From: Allopontixanthobacter confluentis
GTDB lineage: Bacteria; Pseudomonadota; Alphaproteobacteria; Sphingomonadales; Sphingomonadaceae
Direction: 5' to 3'
Assembly (NCBI RefSeq): GCF_009827615.1
Contig: NZ_WTYU01000001.1
Coordinates: 765,001-829,000 of the forward strand
DNA length: 64,000 nucleotides
Below, piece after piece: positions 8,226 through 16,851 of the stretch. The notes under the pieces are model-generated. The model saw nothing but the letters and a program-made list of their open reading frames with translations. It was not told the DNA's origin and did no database searches. Each line of letters begins with the position of its first letter. Within the stretch, counting starts at the first letter, position 1. The position numbers and the translations under genes were made by a program.

Positions 8226-9629
8226 TCAGCGATCAGCGAAAGCGAACGGTGCCTGTCCCCGGTGATAATCATCGGGCAGCAATTGGCGGCCGATGGGCGG
8301 GGCGGAACGTGTTGTGCAGTCGATCCGCTGGCACAAGCGGCAAGTCACGCCGATGGGCGTTGCATCATCAGCTGACAATTCTGGCTGGTTTCTTGTGTAG
8401 ATCAGCCGGTGGGCATGCTGCGCTGCACAGCCCAATGCAACAGCGCGTTCGACCCGGGGAATGCCGAAGCCGCCGCCACCCGAAGTCACGGTGCGGGCAA
8501 TCGAAAAGAACCGGTTGCCATCGGGCAGTTCGAGCCATTGGGTCAGAATTTCGCGCGGCTCCGAGAACGTGCGGTGTACATTCCACAAGGGGCAGCCACC
8601 CCCGTGGCGGGCAAAGGGAAAGCCCGCGCCATCCAGCCTTTTGGACACATTGCCGGCACGGTCCAGCCGGATGAAGAAAAACGGCACACGTTCCTGCCCC
8701 GGCTTTTGCAAGGTTGTCAGCCGGTGCGCCACTTGTTCAAAACTGGTGCCGAATGACCGGGCGAGCGCTTCGACATCATAGCCCTTGGCATCGGCCGCGC
8801 GGGCAAAGGCATCATACGGCATCACGATGGCTGCGGCGGCGTAGCTGGCAAGGGCACGGCGCAGCAATGGCAAGCCTGCTTCGCTGATGGCGGCGGCATC
8901 TTTGATGACGGTTTCTATCGCGCTGCGTAGTTCGATATAGGCCAGCTGAATGGCTATCTGAAAATTCTGACTGGCAGTATCCAGCCCGTCATCCAGCCAG
9001 ATTTCGTCCCGATGCCGGTCAAACCGCCGCAGCGTATCGCCCATCACATCCGACGGCACCATGCGCAGGCGCAGACCATGTCTGATCTTCAGATGGCTGG
9101 CCAAGCCGCCAGTGTCCGCAGCCTTGGCCGCAATGGCTTCTGCAGCTTCATCAAGCGCGGGAAAACAATTGCGCCGCGCAGCCAGAAACCGCTGCACTTC
9201 TGCAACCGGATCGGCGACGGCATCCTGGCTGGTGCCAGCGCCCATATCCGCCAGCTCCAGCTGGCGTTCGGCCCATGCCGTATGCAGGCGCAGGATTGCT
9301 TCGCTGATCCCGGGGAAATTCATCGCCACATCGGAAATTTCCAGTGCCCGCAAATCAATATCGGCAAACAGGGGGTCTTTCAGCACTGCTGACAAGCGGG
9401 CCTGGTAATCCGAACTGTCATCCATCGTCAGGTCAGACAGGTCGAGCGAGTAGGTGCGGGCAAGACGCAGCAATATGTCAGCGGTAAGTGGCCGCTGGTT
9501 GCGTTCCATCAACGCGACATAGGAAGGCGAAATCTCGAGGTCGGACGCCACCTGAGCCTGGGTGAGGCCCAATTCACGCCGCAGGCGGCGAAGGCGAGGG
9601 CCAAGATAGACAGAGCGCGGAGTAGCCAT
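8226..9629 (-). CDS. Short-chain acyl-CoA-type transcriptional regulator (RamB/PccR family)
   Basis: 467-residue regulator. Domains in order: a Cro/CI-type helix-turn-helix (about residues 9-63, LGLTQAQVASDLEISPSYVA), an IrrE/ImmA-like middle domain (about 150-300) and a C-terminal domain (about 305-460) ending in conserved cysteines (CRLCQRIDC). This is the architecture of RamB, which controls the glyoxylate cycle in Corynebacterium, and of PccR, which controls propionyl-CoA use in Rhodobacter. The gene is divergent from aceA with 146 bases between them, so aceA is the likely target and autoregulation is likely. The distant pcc operon in this window is a second plausible target. The family call is strong; the effector, probably an acyl-CoA, is inferred. 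Confidence 0.87.
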   Translation of the reverse strand: MATPRSVYLGPRLRRLRRELGLTQAQVASDLEISPSYVALMERNQRPLTADILLRLARTYSLDLSDLTMDDSSDYQARLSAVLKDPLFADIDLRALEISDVAMNFPGISEAILRLHTAWAERQLELADMGAGTSQDAVADPVAEVQRFLAARRNCFPALDEAAEAIAAKAADTGGLASHLKIRHGLRLRMVPSDVMGDTLRRFDRHRDEIWLDDGLDTASQNFQIAIQLAYIELRSAIETVIKDAAAISEAGLPLLRRALASYAAAAIVMPYDAFARAADAKGYDVEALARSFGTSFEQVAHRLTTLQKPGQERVPFFFIRLDRAGNVSKRLDGAGFPFARHGGGCPLWNVHRTFSEPREILTQWLELPDGNRFFSIARTVTSGGGGFGIPRVERAVALGCAAQHAHRLIYTRNQPELSADDATPIGVTCRLCQRIDCTTRSAPPIGRQLLPDDYHRGQAPFAFADR

Positions 9630-9645
9630 GCGCCGTAATTACAGT

Positions 9646-9666
9646 AGTTGTGTAGATATTACAACT
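9646..9666. promoter_or_regulatory. Inverted repeat near the regulator start (candidate operator)
   Basis: AGTTGT (9646-9651), nine bases, ACAACT (9661-9666). It lies 17 bases before the ATG of the acyl-CoA-type regulator on the minus strand, a place suited to autoregulation. A third ACAACT occurs at 9692-9697. Binding is not shown. Confidence 0.4.
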
Positions 9667-9712
9667 GTACAATGAACTCTTGTAAGGATGGACAACTGAA
9701 CTTCGTGGCATC

Positions 9713-9724
9713 TCGCAACTGCGA
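9713..9724. promoter_or_regulatory. TCGCA-AC-TGCGA inverted repeat upstream of aceA
   Basis: Five-base arms with a two-base centre, about 50 bases before the aceA ATG. On the other strand it reads TTTCGCAGTTGCGA, loosely like the TTTGCAAA-type sites reported for RamB/ScfR regulators. It is a candidate operator for the divergent regulator; the match is by eye only. Confidence 0.4.
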
Positions 9725-9775
9725 AATGGCGTGGTATCTGACTTCCATCATATTTCTAAAACCCAAAGGCCTCAC

Positions 9776-11371
9776 ATGACCTATTCTACCGATATTTCGC
9801 AGACCGAAGATCTGATCCGCAACCATAATGGTGCGTGGGACGGGATCAGCGGCGAATCTGTGGCCCGTATGCGGGCGCAGAACCGTTTTCGCACCGGTCT
9901 CGATATTGCGCGCTACACGGCAAAGATAATGCGCAAGGATATGGATGCGTATGATGCTGACCCTGCAAATTATACCCAGTCGCTGGGGTGTTGGCATGGT
10001 TTTATCGGGCAGCAGAAGCTGATCTCGATCAAGAAGCATTTCGGCACCACCAAGGGCCGTTATCTTTATCTGTCCGGCTGGATGGTTGCGGCATTGCGGA
10101 GCGAATTTGGCCCGCTGCCAGATCAGTCCATGCATGAGAAAACCTCGGTTCCGGCCCTGATCGAAGAACTTTACACGTTTCTCAAGCAGGCCGATGCCCG
10201 AGAACTGGGTATGATGTTCCGCGATCTGGATGCAGCACGCGACAAGGGCGACCAGGTCAGCGCCGCCAAAATCCAGAATGCCATCGACAATTATGAAACG
10301 CACGTCGTGCCCATCATTGCCGATATTGACGCAGGGTTCGGCAATGCCGAAGCAACCTATCTGCTGGCCAAGAAAATGATCGAGGCAGGCGCCTGCGCCT
10401 TGCAGATTGAAAATCAGGTTTCTGATGAAAAGCAGTGCGGCCATCAGGATGGCAAGGTTACGGTTCCGCATGAAGACTTCCTCGCGAAAATCCGTGCGTG
10501 TCGTTATGCCTTCATGGAAATGGGCGTGGAAGACGGCATCATTGTGGCCCGGACAGATTCGCTTGGGGCGGGCCTGACGAAGCAGATCGCCTATGTCCGC
10601 GAAGAAGGCGACATTGCCGATCAATATAACAGCTACCTCGATTGCGAAGAAGTCGATCCGGCCAATCTTGGCCATGGTGATGTCCTGATCAGCCGAGATG
10701 GCAAGCTGATGAAGCCAAAGCGTCTGCCGTCCAACCTCTATCAGTTCCGCGCCGGAACAGGTGAAGACCGCTGCGTTCTGGACTGCATCAATTCGCTGCA
10801 GAACGGCGCTGACCTGTTGTGGATCGAGACGGAAAAGCCGCATATCGGACAGATTGGCGCGATGGTTGACCGCATCCGGGAAGTGATCCCCAATGCCAAG
10901 CTGGTCTATAATAACTCGCCCAGTTTCAACTGGACGCTGAATTTCCGCCAGCAGGTGTATGATGCGTGGACTGAAAGCGGCAAGGATGTTTCCGCCTATG
11001 ACCGCGCCAAGCTGATGAGCGTGGATTACGACAGCAGCGAACTGGCCGCAGAAGCAGACGAGCGTATCCGCACTTTCCAGAAGGATGCCGCAGCACAGGC
11101 TGGAATTTTCCACCACCTGATCACCCTGCCGACCTATCACACAGCGGCACTGAGCACGGATAATCTGGCCCGCGAATATTTCGGCGAGCAGGGTATGCTT
11201 GGTTACGTGAAGAATGTTCAGCGCGAAGAAATCCGCCAGGGCATCGCTTGCGTCCGTCACCAGAACATGTCCGGCAGCGACGTGGGTGATGATCACAAGG
11301 AATATTTTGCTGGCGAAGCCGCTTTGAAAGCAGGCGGCGCGCATAATACGATGAACCAGTTCGTGGCCTGA
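9776..11371 (+). CDS. aceA: Isocitrate lyase
   Basis: 531 residues, the length of the long proteobacterial isocitrate lyases rather than the 434-residue E. coli form. It splits isocitrate into glyoxylate and succinate, allowing growth on acetate and fatty acids. The catalytic cysteine lies in DEKQCGHQDGKV, the variant of the KKCGH motif typical of this long subgroup. Metal-binding acidic residues (IADIDAGFGNAEATY) and the C-terminal NMSGSDVGDDHKEYF block are intact. The ATG at 9776 fits the family N-terminus MTYSTDI; its ribosome-binding site (AAAGG) is modest. It is monocistronic by appearance, with a hairpin after the stop and the regulator upstream in the opposite direction. Malate synthase is not in the window. 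Confidence 0.96.
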   Translation: MTYSTDISQTEDLIRNHNGAWDGISGESVARMRAQNRFRTGLDIARYTAKIMRKDMDAYDADPANYTQSLGCWHGFIGQQKLISIKKHFGTTKGRYLYLSGWMVAALRSEFGPLPDQSMHEKTSVPALIEELYTFLKQADARELGMMFRDLDAARDKGDQVSAAKIQNAIDNYETHVVPIIADIDAGFGNAEATYLLAKKMIEAGACALQIENQVSDEKQCGHQDGKVTVPHEDFLAKIRACRYAFMEMGVEDGIIVARTDSLGAGLTKQIAYVREEGDIADQYNSYLDCEEVDPANLGHGDVLISRDGKLMKPKRLPSNLYQFRAGTGEDRCVLDCINSLQNGADLLWIETEKPHIGQIGAMVDRIREVIPNAKLVYNNSPSFNWTLNFRQQVYDAWTESGKDVSAYDRAKLMSVDYDSSELAAEADERIRTFQKDAAAQAGIFHHLITLPTYHTAALSTDNLAREYFGEQGMLGYVKNVQREEIRQGIACVRHQNMSGSDVGDDHKEYFAGEAALKAGGAHNTMNQFVA

Positions 11372-11398
11372 CCGGCTCAAAGTTCCTGGGGAGGAAGG

Positions 11399-11432
11399 GG
11401 CCCGTCGCGGTGCGCAAGCGCTGCGGCGGGCC
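11399..11432 (+). terminator. Hairpin after aceA
   Basis: GGCCCG (11399-11404) pairs with CGGGCC (11427-11432), with further G/C pairing inside around GCGC-AAG-GCGC-like bases. It begins 28 bases after the aceA stop. The following bases (TCCTTGTCT) are only partly T-rich, so termination strength is uncertain. Confidence 0.5.
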
Positions 11433-11446
11433 TCCTTGTCTGTGCG

Positions 11447-11489
11447 CCTGGGGTTTATGGTCCTAGGGTTTGTGCGCCTAGGGTTTGTG
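11447..11489. repeat. Three tandem 15-bp repeats upstream of the GNAT gene
   Basis: The unit CCTAGGGTTTGTG occurs at 11462-11474 and 11477-11489, and as CCTGGGGTTTATG at 11447-11459, so the period is exactly 15. The block sits between the aceA terminator and the GNAT ribosome-binding site. Read in frame it would encode a VRLGF-like pentapeptide repeat, but family start positions place the gene start later. Confidence 0.75.
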
Positions 11490-11573
11490 GGGCACGGGCG
11501 GTTTACCGTAGGCACCGGCAGCAAAGCGTGCAATGTTCCGTCAGCACTCGCCAACAGGAGAACTGCGGAGACG

Positions 11574-12191
11574 ATGCCGGACAAGCTTGACGAAAACATA
11601 GCCGACATTGTCATTCATACCGTTCTCAACAACGGTATGCCTGTGTGCATCAGGACAGTGAATGCCGATGACGAGGCGCGGATGCGCGACGGTATTGCGC
11701 AAATGTCGGAAAGGTCACGGTATCTGCGTTTCTTTTCCGGTTTTGTAACACCGCCGGACCGGGTGATTGACAGTCTGCTGGATGTCGATGGTGACATGCA
11801 CATTGCATGGGGCGCAATCCTGACCGACCACCCGGAAAAGCTGGCCATTGGCGCAGTGCACGCCATCCGCAGCGGGCAGGATGATGACCATGCGGAATTT
11901 TCCGTGGCCGTGCTGGATGATTATCAGGGCCTTGGCCTCAGCCGCCTGCTTACCGCCACCCTGCTGATCAATTGCCGTCTGGCAGGGATGGAAACGCTGG
12001 ATGTGCAGACCCTGTCGGAAAACCGGGCTGCCATATCGCTGGTGAAATCTCTGGGCGGGCAGCGGTCGGGCACGCAGTCCGTCACATCGGATTTTCAGCT
12101 TGATATCAAGACAGCCATCGCTGCCCTGCATGACGAAAAAGATACACCCGGCCTTGCAAGGGTGCTAGCTGCATTTGGAAATTTCGATTAG
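11574..12191 (+). CDS. Pat-like GNAT family acetyltransferase
   Basis: 205-residue GNAT protein. The N-terminal RTVNADDEARMRDGIAQMSERSRYLRFF resembles the GNAT part of Pat-type protein lysine acetyltransferases, which inactivate acetyl-CoA synthetase; the acetyl-CoA site is the YQGLGLSRLL stretch, a variant of Q-x2-G-x-G/A. The large acyl-CoA synthetase-like domain of long Pat proteins is absent. The ATG at 11574 has AGGAGA and GGAGA sequences upstream and starts where family similarity starts; an earlier in-frame start would translate the 15-bp repeats. Being next to aceA, it may act in acetate metabolism, but the substrate is unknown. Confidence 0.72.
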   Translation: MPDKLDENIADIVIHTVLNNGMPVCIRTVNADDEARMRDGIAQMSERSRYLRFFSGFVTPPDRVIDSLLDVDGDMHIAWGAILTDHPEKLAIGAVHAIRSGQDDDHAEFSVAVLDDYQGLGLSRLLTATLLINCRLAGMETLDVQTLSENRAAISLVKSLGGQRSGTQSVTSDFQLDIKTAIAALHDEKDTPGLARVLAAFGNFD

Positions 12192-12258
12192 CGGTTTGTC
12201 CTTTACGCAATCGTATTCGCGTTTGACGCTGGCGGCCCGGCCTTTAAGAACATCGCCA

Positions 12259-13002
12259 ATGGCAGCCCACGGCACCCTTTCACCACCCCCACTGCTTTCA
12301 ACCTTGATGCAGCAGGGCAATGTCGCTCTTTTTCTGGATTTTGACGGCACATTGGTGGGCATTGCCGACCGGCCCGATGCCATTTGTGTCAGTGACAAGC
12401 TGTCGCGGCAGTTGGAACAGCTTGCCGCGCGGATGGCTGGCCGCCTGGCCGTGGTCAGCGGCCGGTCGCTTGACGATCTGGCGACCTATCTTGGCGCGCC
12501 CGCCATTTACCGCGCAGGGTCGCATGGGGCGGCTATGGTCGGCCCCGATCAGGCGATGATCGGCACCCCGCCAGACCCCGTGCCGGCCGAAATTGTGGCC
12601 GCATTGGCGCGGTTTGCTGCCGAGCAGAATCTGCATCTGGAAACCAAAAGCCACGGTGTCGCGGTGCATTACCGGTCGCATCCGGGCAGGCAGGCAGTGA
12701 CAGAAGAATTTACCGCCAGCCTCGCGCGCGAAGCTGGGCTGGAAATACAGTCGGGCAAATTCGTGGTCGAACTGGTGCGGCCCGGTGGCGGCAAGGCTGG
12801 CGCAGTACAGGCATTGATGCAGCAAGGCGTTTTTTCAGGCGCCATGCCGGTGTTTATTGGCGATGACATCACCGATGAAGACGGTTTTGCAGCATCACTT
12901 GCACTGGGCGGCTTCGGTATTGCCGTGGGCGAGCGTGTATCGGCGCTGGCCCATTATCACCTCAACTCCATCAGGGATGTTCATGAATGGCTGAACCTAT
13001 GA
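12259..13002 (+). CDS. otsB: Trehalose-6-phosphate phosphatase
   Basis: 247-residue HAD-superfamily phosphatase that releases trehalose from trehalose 6-phosphate. Motif I is LFLDFDGTL with nucleophile Asp27 and Asp29; VVSGRS is the trehalose-phosphatase motif II area; GDDITDEDGF near residue 205 is the C-terminal acidic motif binding magnesium. The start at 12259 fits family length. The end overlaps the GH15 gene by 16 bases, and otsA follows that gene, so the three form one operon for trehalose, a compatible solute and stress protectant. Confidence 0.92.
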   Translation: MAAHGTLSPPPLLSTLMQQGNVALFLDFDGTLVGIADRPDAICVSDKLSRQLEQLAARMAGRLAVVSGRSLDDLATYLGAPAIYRAGSHGAAMVGPDQAMIGTPPDPVPAEIVAALARFAAEQNLHLETKSHGVAVHYRSHPGRQAVTEEFTASLAREAGLEIQSGKFVVELVRPGGGKAGAVQALMQQGVFSGAMPVFIGDDITDEDGFAASLALGGFGIAVGERVSALAHYHLNSIRDVHEWLNL

Positions 13003-14843
13003 CTGCACCAGCCCAGACCAAACCGGCCGACACAGCACTGGCGCAAGTCGCTGCTTCCAGCCTTGAACTGTGGCCCATCGGCAATTGCCAGATCAGCGGC
13101 CTTATCGACCGCGCTGGCGCGCTGGTTTGGGGCTGCCTGCCGCGGGTTGATGGTGACCCTGTATTCTGTGCGTTGCTGAACGGGGACAGGCAGTCATCGG
13201 GCGTCTGGCGCTTTGAACTGGAAGGGCAGGCATCATCCTCCCAGCATTACGAGCGTAACACGGCCACACTTGTCACACGGCTGGAAGCAGAGGATGGCAG
13301 TGCGGTCGAGATCCGCGATTTCTGCCCGCGCTTTGAACGGTCGGGCCGCATGTATCGTCCGGTGGCTTATGCCCGCATTGTCCGGCCCCTTGCAGGCAAC
13401 CCGCGCATGCGGGTGGTGCTCAATCCGATGAGCAATTACGGCGCGAAAATTGCCGAGACGACCCACGGCACCAATCACATCCGATATCTGGTCAGCGGGC
13501 AGGCCATCAGGCTCAGCACGGATGCGCCCATTGGCTATGTGCTGGAATCGCGTTTTTATCGGATCGAAAACGACCAGCATTTTTTCCTCGGACCAGACGA
13601 GCCGTTTGTCGGCAATTTGCGTTCCGAACTGCGGCGCATGGACCAGTCCACCGCGCGCTACTGGAAATTGTGGGTCAGAGGGCTGCATATTCCGCTGGAA
13701 TGGCAGGATGAGGTCATCCGCTGCGCGATTGCGCTGAAATTATGCCAGCATGAAGAAACCGGCGCGATTGTCGCCGCGCTGACCACTTCCATTCCCGAAG
13801 CCCCCTTCAGCCAACGTAACTGGGATTACCGTTATTGCTGGATTCGCGATTCCTATTACACCGTGCAGGCGCTGAACCGCCTGGGTGCGCTCGATGTGCT
13901 TGAGAAATATCTCGGCTATCTGCGCAACATCGTTGACGGCGCGCGCGGCGGGCAAATCCAGCCGCTCTATTCGGTGATGGGTGAAAGCGAACTTGATGAA
14001 GGCACCGCCGCGCATCTTGCCGGTTACAAGGGAATGGGGCCAGTCCGCCGGGGTAATGCTGCCTACAAGCAGGTCCAGCACGATTGTTACGGCCAGATCG
14101 TGCTGCCAACGGCGCAGGCATTTTTCGACCGCCGATTGCTGCGCATGGCGGACGAGCATGATTTTGCCGCGCTGGAAGAAGTGGGCGAAAGCGCCTGGGC
14201 CATGCATGATCAACCCGATGCCGGCTTGTGGGAATTCCGCACCAGGCAGGAAGTGCATACATATTCCGCCGTCATGTGCTGGGCCGCGTGCGACCGGTTG
14301 GCCAATGTGGCTGGCCATATCGGCAAGGCTGACCGGCAAAAACTGTGGCTCGACCGCGCGAATATTATCCGCGCGACGATAGAGCGCGAAGCATGGGTCG
14401 AGAATGGCGAGGAGGGCGGTCATTACGGTGCGTCGTTCCAGAGCGATTATCTGGACGCCAGCCTGTTGCAGATGGTCGAGCTGCGGTTTCTCGCGCCTGA
14501 CAATCCGCGCTTCAAATCGACCTTTGCCGCGGTGGAAAAAACCCTGCGGCGCGGTGAACATATGCTCAGATATGCAGCAGAGGATGATTTTGGCGCGCCT
14601 GAAACAGCGTTCAACGTATGCACGTTCTGGTTGATTGAGGCGCTGCATCTGGCGGGCCGCGATGCCGAGGCGCGGGGTCTGTTTGAAGCGATGTTGAGCC
14701 ACAGGACACAATCGGGGCTGCTGTCGGAAGACCTTGATTATGAGACAGGCGAATTGTGGGGCAATTTCCCGCAGACCTATTCGCTGGTGGGCGTGATCAA
14801 CTGCGCAGGATTGCTGTCACGATCATGGAGCACCGTGCGATGA
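12987..14843 (+). CDS. GH15 glycoside hydrolase (glucoamylase or trehalase-like)
   Basis: 618-residue cytoplasmic glycosidase with no signal peptide. The N-terminal beta-sandwich (to about 250) is followed by the (alpha/alpha)6 catalytic barrel. Hallmarks are RNWDYRYCWIRDSYY near residue 275, the general acid region PDAGLWEF with Glu416, and NFPQTYSLVGVINCA near the C-terminus. GH15 members hydrolyse alpha-glucosides such as starch ends, and some are trehalases. It lies between otsB and otsA, overlapping otsB by 16 bases and otsA by ATGA, so its expression is tied to trehalose synthesis. Turnover of trehalose or a related glucan is the likely role but the substrate is inferred. The ATG at 12999 is an alternative start with a weaker ribosome-binding site. 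Confidence 0.88.
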   Translation: MAEPMTAPAQTKPADTALAQVAASSLELWPIGNCQISGLIDRAGALVWGCLPRVDGDPVFCALLNGDRQSSGVWRFELEGQASSSQHYERNTATLVTRLEAEDGSAVEIRDFCPRFERSGRMYRPVAYARIVRPLAGNPRMRVVLNPMSNYGAKIAETTHGTNHIRYLVSGQAIRLSTDAPIGYVLESRFYRIENDQHFFLGPDEPFVGNLRSELRRMDQSTARYWKLWVRGLHIPLEWQDEVIRCAIALKLCQHEETGAIVAALTTSIPEAPFSQRNWDYRYCWIRDSYYTVQALNRLGALDVLEKYLGYLRNIVDGARGGQIQPLYSVMGESELDEGTAAHLAGYKGMGPVRRGNAAYKQVQHDCYGQIVLPTAQAFFDRRLLRMADEHDFAALEEVGESAWAMHDQPDAGLWEFRTRQEVHTYSAVMCWAACDRLANVAGHIGKADRQKLWLDRANIIRATIEREAWVENGEEGGHYGASFQSDYLDASLLQMVELRFLAPDNPRFKSTFAAVEKTLRRGEHMLRYAAEDDFGAPETAFNVCTFWLIEALHLAGRDAEARGLFEAMLSHRTQSGLLSEDLDYETGELWGNFPQTYSLVGVINCAGLLSRSWSTVR

Positions 14844-16228
14844 GCAGGCTGGTCGTCATTTCCAACAGGGTGGCTGTGCCCAAGGCCCGCGGCGCTGCTG
14901 GCGCGCAAGGTGGGCTGGCGGGCGCGCTCAATTCCGCGCTCAAGGAAAATGGCGGCATCTGGTTTGGCTGGTCGGGCGGGGAAGTGGACGAGTTTACCGG
15001 CGAAATTTCGCTGCAGAGCGCTGATGGAGTGACCACGGCAACCATGGATCTGGCGTCGCAGGATGTGGAGGAATATTACAATGGTTATGCCAATTCCACC
15101 CTGTGGCCGCTATTCCATTACCGTATCGATCTGACGGAATATGAACGCGAATTTGGCAAGGGGTATGAACGCGTCAACGAACGCTTCGCCCAGAGCGCTG
15201 CGCCCCTGATTGAAGAGGGGGATATGGTGTGGGTGCATGACTATCACCTGCTGCCGCTGGGCCAACGGTTGCGGGCGCGCGGATTGAAAAACCGGATCGG
15301 CTTTTTCCTCCATATTCCGTGGCCGCCCACCCGATTGTTCGTATCGCTGCCCTATCACGAGCGTCTTGTGCGCACGATGCTGGATTACGATCTGATCGGT
15401 TTTCAGACGCAGGAATGGCTGGAAAGCTTCCTGCATTATTGCCGCAAGGAACTGGGCGCGCAGGTCGATGAAGACAGCGGAAGAATCGCTTTTGAAGGGC
15501 GCATAGTACACGCGCGCGCTTATCCCATCGGGATTGATTATGACCATCTGCAGCAGCAGGCCAGCACCGGTGAGGCGCGGCAGGCCGGCCAGCGCCTGCT
15601 GTCCAGCACCCGCCGCCGGACTGCGATGCTGGGGGTGGACCGGCTGGATTATTCGAAAGGCCTGCCTGAACGGATCGACGGCATTTCGCGGTTTTTTGAC
15701 CAAAACCCTGACCGTGTGCGCGATTTGGTCTATATCCAGATTGCACCGCCTAGCCGCGAGGATGTCGCATCCTACCGCAAGATCAGACAGGAACTGGAAC
15801 AGAAGACTGGCCAGATAAATGGTGCGCGTTCAGAAGTGGATCTGGTGCCAATCCGCTATGTCAACAAGGGGCATAGTCTGGCGGAATTATGCGGCTTTTA
15901 CCGCGCGGCCAAAATTGGCCTGGTCACTCCGCTGCGCGACGGGATGAACCTTGTGGCCAAGGAATATATCGCAGCCCAGGATCCTGAAGATCCGGGCGTG
16001 CTGATCCTGTCGCGTTTCGCAGGCGCCGCCATGCAGATGCCCGAAGCAGTGCTGGTCAATCCGCATAGTCCGGATGATGTGAGCCATGCCATCAAACAGG
16101 CGCTGGACATGCCCACCGAGGAAAAAAAGCGCCGTTACAATGCCCTGATCAAGACAGTCAGGCAGGATAATGTGCAGCGCTGGACCGAAAATTTCACGTC
16201 TGATCTGGCGGCACTGCCACGCACATAA
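14840..16228 (+). CDS. otsA: Trehalose-6-phosphate synthase
   Basis: 462-residue GT20 glycosyltransferase that joins UDP-glucose and glucose 6-phosphate. Seen in order: SNRVAVPK, the GGLAGAL donor loop, WVHDYHLLPLG, FFLHIPWP, YPIGID, GVDRLDYSKGLPERI and LRDGMNLVAKEY. These cover the acceptor and nucleotide-sugar sites. The ATG at 14840 overlaps the GH15 stop (ATGA) and gives the family start MSRLVVISNRV. It is the last gene of the otsB-GH15-otsA operon and is convergent with the next gene across 10 bases. Confidence 0.94.
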   Translation: MSRLVVISNRVAVPKARGAAGAQGGLAGALNSALKENGGIWFGWSGGEVDEFTGEISLQSADGVTTATMDLASQDVEEYYNGYANSTLWPLFHYRIDLTEYEREFGKGYERVNERFAQSAAPLIEEGDMVWVHDYHLLPLGQRLRARGLKNRIGFFLHIPWPPTRLFVSLPYHERLVRTMLDYDLIGFQTQEWLESFLHYCRKELGAQVDEDSGRIAFEGRIVHARAYPIGIDYDHLQQQASTGEARQAGQRLLSSTRRRTAMLGVDRLDYSKGLPERIDGISRFFDQNPDRVRDLVYIQIAPPSREDVASYRKIRQELEQKTGQINGARSEVDLVPIRYVNKGHSLAELCGFYRAAKIGLVTPLRDGMNLVAKEYIAAQDPEDPGVLILSRFAGAAMQMPEAVLVNPHSPDDVSHAIKQALDMPTEEKKRRYNALIKTVRQDNVQRWTENFTSDLAALPRT

Positions 16229-16238
16229 TGCCGCGGGC

Positions 16239-16703
16239 TTAGAGGACTGACCGGAACGCCGTTTCATCCTCGTCGCGCCATTGGCCGGCGTTACGTTGCA
16301 TCAGTTCGGTCAGTTCGACATGTTTTGGCCGTTCGGCGCGGGCGCGCAGCACCTGATTGATGCGCCAGATGAGAAATTTCTGGTCGAATGGTTTGCGAAT
16401 ATAATCCTGCGCGCCATGGAACCGGGCGCGTTGTTCGTCTTCCGCGCCAGTGACGGCGGTAAACATGATGACCGGCAGATCATACAGACTTGGCGAATTG
16501 CGCAAGGCACGCAGCACCCGCGCTCCTGATATTTTCGGCATGTCCTGGTCAAGCAGCAGCAGATCGGGCCGGCGCCATTTCAGCAGGTCCAGCGCCTGTT
16601 CCCCATCTGTCACCCAGCCGCACGCATGCCCGGCCGAGATGATGACTTCCGACGCCATTTCGGCGACAATTTCATCATCATCGGCAATCAGAATATAGGC
16701 CAT
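16239..16703 (-). CDS. Single-domain response regulator
   Basis: 154-residue receiver protein. The acidic pair is DDDE at residues 8-11, the phosphoacceptor is Asp52 in LLLLDQDMP, the conserved Thr is in VIMFTAV and the conserved Lys in IRKPF. About 30 residues follow the receiver fold with no DNA-binding domain, so it probably passes signals by phosphotransfer or protein contact. No histidine kinase is next to it. The ATG at 16703 has an AGGGA ribosome-binding site eight bases upstream; an ATG seven codons earlier is possible. The partner and output are unknown. Confidence 0.85.
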   Translation of the reverse strand: MAYILIADDDEIVAEMASEVIISAGHACGWVTDGEQALDLLKWRRPDLLLLDQDMPKISGARVLRALRNSPSLYDLPVIMFTAVTGAEDEQRARFHGAQDYIRKPFDQKFLIWRINQVLRARAERPKHVELTELMQRNAGQWRDEDETAFRSVL

Positions 16704-16851
16704 GCGGTGCGTCCCTGTAATCATACAATTCTATCCGCCCCTCTATCCATCCAGAGATAAATGCAGACGAAGTCCCATGTAGGTGGAAATACCGAGGCAT
16801 GGCCCAAATCGGCGGTTGTGCAGCCAGCGCCATGCTGGCAATCAATTCGGC

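Noticed and set aside
9659-11614. Long open frame on the minus strand opposite aceA
   Set aside because: It is the antisense shadow of a well conserved isocitrate lyase gene; its translation is not like any protein and is caused by codon bias of GC-rich coding.
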